DNA from: Ramlibacter sp. Leaf400
GTDB lineage: Bacteria; Pseudomonadota; Gammaproteobacteria; Burkholderiales; Burkholderiaceae_C
Assembly (NCBI RefSeq): GCF_001424545.1
Contig: NZ_LMQL01000010.1
Span: 486,673-550,672, forward strand
Length of the DNA stretch: 64,000 bases
Direction of reading: 5' to 3'
Position numbers and translations under genes: made by a program. Positions 56,215 to 64,000 of the stretch are shown here, piece after piece. Position 1 is the first letter of the stretch; each line of letters starts with the position of its first letter. The notes beneath the pieces were generated by a model that worked only from the letters and a program-made list of their open reading frames with translations, did no database searches and had not been told where the DNA came from.

Positions 56215-56424
56215 ATGCATGTGGACGAATCTATTGAAATCGAAGCAGTGCGCGATGAACTGGCGATGGCCCGGGCCGAGCAGGCCGAGGCCTTGCGGCG
56301 CGCACACCATCTCCGGGCGATGGGATCCCTGCGGGACATCCGCGAAGCCGAGCGGAACGTGGATGTTCTCCACAGCCGGGTGACGAGCTTGCAGTTCCAG
56401 CTGCGCAGCCTCCGGCCCGTCTAG
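56215..56424 (+). CDS. Small predicted coiled-coil protein
   Basis: A 69-residue ORF, MHVDESIEIEAVRDELAMAR and onward, ending LHSRVTSLQFQLRSLRPV. The Ala/Glu/Leu/Arg content with regular hydrophobic spacing suggests a single helical coiled coil. I do not recognise a family and see only a weak TCCTCC-poor upstream region without a Shine-Dalgarno. The ORF lies alone between uspA and the convergent hydrolase gene, with a 220-bp leader of mixed composition. Codon use looks real, but existence is uncertain. Confidence 0.45.
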   Translation: MHVDESIEIEAVRDELAMARAEQAEALRRAHHLRAMGSLRDIREAERNVDVLHSRVTSLQFQLRSLRPV

Positions 56425-56451
56425 ACCGACCAGCAGCCAGCCAGGGCCGCG

Positions 56452-57390
56452 CTAGCGAAGCAGCGCCGGCCCCAGGTGCCGTTGCAGCCACTGGACCGAG
56501 TGGCCGCGCTGCTGGCTTTGTGGCGACACCGTCGAAGCGACGGCGACCACGGCGTCCTGCGCGGGCGCCACCCAGACCAGCTGGCCACCATAGCCGCTGG
56601 CCATGTAGATGTGCGGTCGCGGCGAGACGATCCACCACATGAAGCCGTACGGCATCCCCACCGGCGGGCCGCCCGCCGTGTGCGCCCGCGTCGCCTCGGC
56701 CACGTAGGCCGCCGGCATCAGCTGCCGGCCCTCCCACTGTCCTTGCTGCAGCCACAGCTGCCCCAGCCGGGCCATGTCGACCGTCCGCATGCGGAAACGC
56801 TCGAAGGTGGCCGGCGCGATGCCGAGGGGCGCGCCCAGGTGGCGGCGCCCGAACTCGGCCAGCGGCATCCCCGTCGCCTTCTCCAGCAGGGCCGAGACCA
56901 GGGCCACGTTGGCGTTGTCGTAGCGGAAGGTGCTGCCCGGGTCCGAGGCCAGCGGCCGTGCCCAGCCCTGCGCGGCAGGCATGAACCCGCCGACGCCGCC
57001 CACCGACGTGGATTCGAAGCCGGCCGTCATCGCGAGGAGGTGCCGCAGCGTGATCGAGGCGGCGCGCGGATCGGGGTGGGTCCACTCGGGCATCAGCGCG
57101 GCCACCGGCTGGTCGGCGCTGGCGAAGTGCCCTTGCGCCAGCGCGATGCCGACCAGCGTCGCCAGCCCGCTCTTGACCACGGACTGCACGTCGCGCAGGG
57201 CCTCCGGCGAGCCGTCGCGGTGGTACTCGAAGACCGGCCGTCCGCGCTGGAAGACCACCGCCCCCTGGATGTCGGTCAGCTGCTGCGCGAGCGGCTTGTC
57301 CAGGCCGGCGAAGGCGTCGGCCGGCGCCTGCGCGGCCGCGGCCAGCGGCGTGGCGCCGAGCAGCGCGGTGAAATCGCGGCGCGTCAGCAT
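56452..57390 (-). CDS. Exported serine hydrolase, beta-lactamase class C fold
   Basis: A 312-residue protein of the class C beta-lactamase/esterase family. The N-terminus LTRRDFTALLGATPLAAAAQA is a twin-arginine-type signal. The nucleophile motif SxxK is SVVK at residues 70-73. FRYDNANVALVSALLEKATG contains the YxN motif, and HIYMASGYGGQLVWVAP lies where the third KTG-like box falls. It is shorter than true AmpC (about 360). It more likely acts as a periplasmic esterase or peptidase than as a resistance enzyme. It ends the - strand group downstream of the GGDEF/EAL gene, 4 bp after it, and is probably cotranscribed. Confidence 0.85.
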   Translation of the reverse strand: MLTRRDFTALLGATPLAAAAQAPADAFAGLDKPLAQQLTDIQGAVVFQRGRPVFEYHRDGSPEALRDVQSVVKSGLATLVGIALAQGHFASADQPVAALMPEWTHPDPRAASITLRHLLAMTAGFESTSVGGVGGFMPAAQGWARPLASDPGSTFRYDNANVALVSALLEKATGMPLAEFGRRHLGAPLGIAPATFERFRMRTVDMARLGQLWLQQGQWEGRQLMPAAYVAEATRAHTAGGPPVGMPYGFMWWIVSPRPHIYMASGYGGQLVWVAPAQDAVVAVASTVSPQSQQRGHSVQWLQRHLGPALLR

Positions 57391-57394
57391 CGCC

Positions 57395-59326
57395 TCACCC
57401 CAGCGGAAGTTCCGCCCGCTGCGGCTTGCCGGTGCGCGTGAGCCACTGGGCCGCGAAGGGGACCGCGGCCAGCGGTTCGCCGAAGAGGCGCCCCTGCCCC
57501 TGCTGCCAGCCGTTCTTGCGCAGGAACGCGAGCGCCGGGGAACTGCCCACGCCGGGGGCGATGCAGTCCAGGTTCAGCCGCCGCGCCAGGTCGCCCATGC
57601 CCAGCAGGATGGCCTGGGTGCGGGCGTCCTTCTCCAGCTGCTGCACGAAGGACGCATCGATCTTGATCTCCTCGCACTGGAACATGCGCAGGTGGGCCAC
57701 CGACGTGACCGACCCGAACCGGTCCAGGGACAGGCGCACGCCCTTCTTGCGCAGCATCGCGATGGCCTTGGCGTCGGGCTCGGCCAGGCGGCTGTCGCCC
57801 CCGAGGTGCTGCAGTTCCAGCGTGAGCTGCTGCGGCTCCAGCCCGCTGGCGACGGCCGCGGACACCAGGTGGCCCAGCTCCACCAGCCGCAGGTTCGCCA
57901 GCGACGCCCCGATGCCGACGGGCACCGGGTGCAGGCCCGCCCCGCGCCAGTTGCGCACGCTCTGGCGCAGCCGGTCGAGCACCCACTCGACCAGCGCGAC
58001 GTTCATCTCGGAGGCCCGCGCCAGGTCCATCAGCTCGTCGCCCTCCACCACGCGGCCCGACGCATGCTTCCAGCGCAGCACGCCCTGGGCCGCGCGCAGG
58101 CGCCCCGTGGCCAGCTCCACGCGCGGCTCGAAGAGCAGCTCGACCTCGTCGCGCCCGATCGCGCGGCGCAGCTCGGCGCTCAGGTCGAGCCGGTTCTGCG
58201 CCAGCTCGGTGAACCGCGGCGAGAAGAATTCGTAGCGGTGCGATCCGGCCTGCTTGGCATGGCGCAGCGCCAGCCCCGCGTTGCCGGCGAGCAGCTCCGG
58301 GTTGCCGCCGGAGGGGAACACGACCACGCCGATGCTGCAGGTCACGAACAGCTCGGGCGAGTCGCGGCGCTGGTAGCTCACGGCCGCGTCGTCCAGCAGC
58401 TTGTTGATGAAGGCGGCGGCGCTGTGCGTGCCGTCGATGTGGGGAACGATCACCGCGAACTCGTCGCCATCCAGCCGGTACAGCGTCGGGTCGCCTTCTG
58501 CGGAACTGAGCTCGCCGCCCGCCTCGGTCTGCACGCAGGCGGCCAGGCGCTTGGCGATGCGCTTGAGCACGTTGTCGCCGCTGGCGCGGCCGAGCGCGTC
58601 GTTGACTCGGCCCAGCGCATCCACGCCCACCAGCAGCAGCGCGCCGGAGCGGCCCTCGGACTGGGCGGAAGCCAGCACCCGGGCCACGTCCTGGCGGAAG
58701 CGCTGCTTGTTGGGCAGGCCGGTCAGCGGATCGTGCTGCCGCAGGTAGTCGCGGTAGGCGCTGGCCGTCAGCGTGTTGCGCAGGCGCAGGGCCAGCTCGC
58801 TCGGGTCGACCGGCTTGGAGAGGAAGTCCATCGCGCCCATCGAGAGCGCCTTCAGCTTGACCTGCGGGTCGGTGCTGCTGGTCAGCACGATCACGGGCAC
58901 GTGGCGCAGGACGGGGTCCGCGCCCATGGCTTCCAGGATGTCCAGGCCGCTGACCCTGGGCATGCTCAGGTCCAGCAGCAGCACGCCGGGCGGCTGCGCG
59001 CGCATGGCATCGACCGCGAGCTCGGGCGCATCGGTGCTGGCGAAGTGGCGGTAGCCGGCCTCCAGCAGGAAGGCCTGCGTCATCTCGATGTTCAGGATCT
59101 CGTCGTCGACCATCATGATCAGCGAGTCCGGCAGGCCGGCCATCGAGCCGCCCTGCGGCCCCAGCGGGGCCGGCCGCGAATGGGCGCCGAACTCCTGCTG
59201 GGACAGCCTGTCGTCGCCCGGCGCGAACATCGTGGGCACCGTCGCGAGGGCGTCGAGTTCCGACTCGCGGCATTCGCTGGAAGGGACCGTGCCCGGATCG
59301 TTCGACTGGGAAAATGGTTTGTTCAT
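57395..59326 (-). CDS. Response regulator with degenerate GGDEF and EAL domains
   Basis: A 643-residue three-domain protein. After about 65 disordered residues a receiver domain starts IMMVDDEILNIEMTQAFLL, with phospho-acceptor Asp119 and Lys171. The GGDEF domain follows (DPLTGLPNKQRF), with DGDEF at 286-290 instead of GGDEF. The EAL domain starts AELRRAIGRDEVELLFEP; its EAL signature is QGV (414-416), and a later metal-binding segment reads APGVGS where EGVE is expected. The phosphodiesterase is therefore probably inactive. The GGDEF part may still be active or may only bind. It lies 10 bp after the hybrid kinase gene and so may receive its phosphate. Confidence 0.88.
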   Translation of the reverse strand: MNKPFSQSNDPGTVPSSECRESELDALATVPTMFAPGDDRLSQQEFGAHSRPAPLGPQGGSMAGLPDSLIMMVDDEILNIEMTQAFLLEAGYRHFASTDAPELAVDAMRAQPPGVLLLDLSMPRVSGLDILEAMGADPVLRHVPVIVLTSSTDPQVKLKALSMGAMDFLSKPVDPSELALRLRNTLTASAYRDYLRQHDPLTGLPNKQRFRQDVARVLASAQSEGRSGALLLVGVDALGRVNDALGRASGDNVLKRIAKRLAACVQTEAGGELSSAEGDPTLYRLDGDEFAVIVPHIDGTHSAAAFINKLLDDAAVSYQRRDSPELFVTCSIGVVVFPSGGNPELLAGNAGLALRHAKQAGSHRYEFFSPRFTELAQNRLDLSAELRRAIGRDEVELLFEPRVELATGRLRAAQGVLRWKHASGRVVEGDELMDLARASEMNVALVEWVLDRLRQSVRNWRGAGLHPVPVGIGASLANLRLVELGHLVSAAVASGLEPQQLTLELQHLGGDSRLAEPDAKAIAMLRKKGVRLSLDRFGSVTSVAHLRMFQCEEIKIDASFVQQLEKDARTQAILLGMGDLARRLNLDCIAPGVGSSPALAFLRKNGWQQGQGRLFGEPLAAVPFAAQWLTRTGKPQRAELPLG

Positions 59327-59336
59327 GGGTACTTCT

Positions 59337-61807
<2,471 letters not shown>

Positions 61808-61811
<4 letters not shown>

Positions 61812-64000
61812 GCGAAACCTCGCAGGGGATCGGGCGGCGTGGGCGCGGCGCGGGGCAGCGCCTCGTCGTCGTCTTCGTCCTGGTCGTCGTCGGCGGACCG
61901 CGCCAGCACCGGCAGCGGGTCGAGCAGGCGCCAGGCCGGCAGCGCGGACAGGTAGCTGGCCACCAGCACGCCGCCGCGGATCAGCCAGAGGACGTAGATC
62001 AGCGAGACGCCCAGCGAGAGGCCGGCCACGGTGATGGTGGTGCTGCGGTCCAGGTCGAATTCCTCCTGCAGCTGCCGGCGCAGGCGGTTCAGTTCGTCCA
62101 CGAAGGCCGCGGAGCGCAGCGCCTGCTGGAGCTGGTCGGCCGACACCCGCGTGAAGTCGCTTTCGAGGCCGGCGAAGCCCGTCACCAGGAAGTCGCCTGC
62201 GAAGTCGAGGTCGGCCAGGCCCAGCGGGCCGGGTTCGACCTGCACCAGCGGGGTCGTGCGGTCCACATCGCCCCCGCCCTGCAGCTGCGCCGGCGCGAAG
62301 CCCCGGATCGCGCCCAGCACGTTGGTGCCGGCCAGGGCGGCAGCGATGTCGCCGCCCTCGCCCGCCGCCGGCACGCGGCCCGGCGAGGCCACCGGATCGG
62401 CGGGCGCGACCGGCGACGGCGGTTGCACCACCGGCGCGAGCGACGGCGGCTCCAGCACGGCGCCGGCGTTCGGCAGCGGGCCGACGGGCGCATCCACCGC
62501 ACCCGTGCCGACCCGGATGCGCAGGGCGCCCGGGACACGGTCGCTCCCGCCACCGTCGGTGCCGCCGTCGTCGCGCACCGTCCAGGCCAGCTCACTGAAG
62601 CCGTCCAGGGCCCCGGCCGCGGAGACGAACTGCATGCCGCGCAGATCGGCGAGCGTGTAGGTGCCACCGAGTCCGACCGCCGTGCGGCCATCGGCCAGCA
62701 GCACGGTGCCGGCTTCCGGTGGAGGCAGCGCGGTGATCGTCACGGCCAGCGTCTGGCTCGACTCGTCCAGGCCGCCGCCGGGGCCGTAGGCCAGCAGCCC
62801 CAGCCCCAGCGGCGTGGTGCCGCCCCCGGCCCCCGCCGCGACCTCCAGGGCCGCGCCATCCAGCCGCACCGGGGCATCGTTGACGGCCTGCACGGTGACG
62901 CCCGCGAAGGCGACGCCGGTGCTGAAGGCCGAACTGCCGCCGTTGACCCGCGTGTCCGCGCGCGTGCTGCCGGCGGTTCCGCCGCTCAGGTCCCAGGCCC
63001 GGAAGGCCAGGCCGCCCGCGTCGCCGCTCCAGTCGGCGTCGGGCACGAAACGCAGCCTCGCGGCGGCGGCCAGGAGCTCGGCGTCATGGGCCGCCACGCT
63101 GACGAAGGCCGACCAGCGGGCGCCGCCGTCGCGGCTGAACTCCCAGTGCCCGCCATTGCCCTGCGCCGCGATCACGGCGATGCCGGCGCGGCCGAGCGGG
63201 TCGGCGGCCTGGCCCGCGACCAGGTCGGCCACGCGCATGCCGGCGTTGTCCCTCGCGTCCTCGGCGAGGGACGGCAAGGCGTTGGCGCCAACCAGGGTGG
63301 GCGCCTGGTTGACGATGGTGATGGCCATGCTCTCGCCCAGCGCCACCGCGGGGCCGGGGCCGTCGTCGCGGACCGAGAAGCTGAACTGCCCGGTCCCGCT
63401 GCTGACCGACGACGAGGCCAGGAACCGCAGGCCCCGCAGGTCGGCCAGCGTGTAGTTCGAGCCCGCGGCCACCGGGGTGCGGCCATCGGCGAGCACCAAC
63501 GTCCCCAGCCCGGACGGCAGGCCGGTCACGGTGACCAGGATGGCCTGCGTCGCCTCGTCCGCGCCGCCGCCCACGCCGTAGCCCAGGCCGCCCAGGCCGA
63601 GCGACACCGCGCCGCTGCCTTCGACCACGATGACCGGTGCCGGCGCCGCCGACGTGCGCACCGGGGCGTCGTTGACCGGGGTGACGGCCAGGTCGAGCGT
63701 GCTGCCGGCGCCGGTGCTGGTGGTGTAGGCCACCTGCGGCGCGGCGCCGTTCCAGTCGGCCAGCGGCGTGAAGGTGTACGCGCCGCTCGCGTGCAGGGTG
63801 AAGCTGCCGATGCCGGCCAGGGTGGCGGTGGTGCCGGCGGCGTAGGTCGTGCTGCCGATCCGGAAGCTCGCCACCTGGAGAAGGTCGTCGGCGTCGCTGT
63901 CGTTGGCGAGCACGTTGCCGGTGGCGGGGCTGTCTTCGGGAACGGCGGCGGTGTCGGCGGTGGCCACGGTGGCGTCATCCACCGCGGCGACGGTGAGGGC
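61808..64000 (-). CDS. Large cadherin/VCBS-like repeat protein with C-terminal membrane anchor (5' part outside window)
   Basis: The last 730 residues of a larger protein whose start is beyond the window. It contains repeated beta-sandwich units. The first resembles VCBS/tandem-95 repeats (EDSPATGNVLANDSDADDLLQVASF; FTLHASGAYTFTPLADWNG; VTPVNDAPV). Two more units share GLG.L.YG.GGG.DE and TLADLRG..F. A linker rich in Pro and Ala follows. Near the C-terminus is one membrane span (VAGLSLGVSLIYVLWLIRGGVLVASYL) and a short acidic tail ADDDQDEDDDEALP. It looks like a surface or periplasmic adhesin-like protein fixed in the membrane. Its stop overlaps the hybrid kinase start, so sensor and repeat protein may work together. 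Confidence 0.8.

Overview
The window is high-GC bacterial DNA with tightly packed genes. It carries a complete cbb3 oxidase cluster, Fnr-type regulators, an oxygen-independent HemN, a benzoate-CoA ligase next to a Liv-type ABC transporter, and glycogen/trehalose genes. Together these suggest an aerobic to microaerobic betaproteobacterium of the Burkholderiales, probably Comamonadaceae-like. That placement is inference from gene content and protein style, not from a marker gene. No rRNA, tRNA, CRISPR array or insertion sequence was recognised.

Region 1 (1-6.2 kb, + strand): the end of a benzoate-CoA ligase-like gene, a periplasmic binding protein, a LysE-type exporter and the LivHMGF permease/ATPase genes. 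This looks like an uptake-and-activation module for an aromatic acid. Region 2 (6.3-7.5 kb, - strand): an unrecognised exported protein. Region 3 (7.8-21.8 kb, + strand): a glycogen/trehalose operon, glgB-glgC-glgX-treZ-(malQ-treY fusion)-glgA, in which most genes are joined by 4-bp ATGA overlaps. Region 4 (21.8-26.3 kb, - strand): an FMN reductase, an L-2-hydroxyglutarate dehydrogenase-like flavoprotein, and a multicopper oxidase with a SCO copper chaperone.

Region 5 (26.6-40.2 kb) is the most distinctive. A LuxR-type response regulator is divergent from a 2292-residue secreted protein that joins an animal-type haem peroxidase to RTX calcium-binding repeats. The protein gene is followed by its own type I secretion ABC transporter, adaptor and TolC-like channel, and then a translationally coupled Crp/Fnr-type regulator. 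Region 6 (40.2-45.1 kb, - strand): a SafE-like membrane protein, hemN, an fnr gene broken by an internal out-of-frame deletion, a single-domain response regulator, and a Fic/DUF6088-type toxin-antitoxin pair. Region 7 (45.2-47.8 kb): a PAS sensor kinase with a LuxR-type regulator (- strand), and a HicAB pair (+ strand).

Region 8 (47.8-56.0 kb): ccoI-ccoS-ccoN-ccoO-ccoQ-ccoP-ccoG-fixH on the - strand, plus a divergent universal stress protein. Fnr-like boxes lie before ccoN, hemN and possibly between ccoI and uspA, so the Fnr regulon is present beside a damaged fnr. Region 9 (56.2-64 kb): a small coiled-coil ORF, a beta-lactamase-fold hydrolase, a degenerate GGDEF/EAL response regulator, a hybrid sensor kinase, and the C-terminal part of a large cadherin/VCBS-like repeat protein that runs off the window. 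Five related palindromic repeats (REP-like) lie in the first 23 kb, at operon ends and inside two operons.
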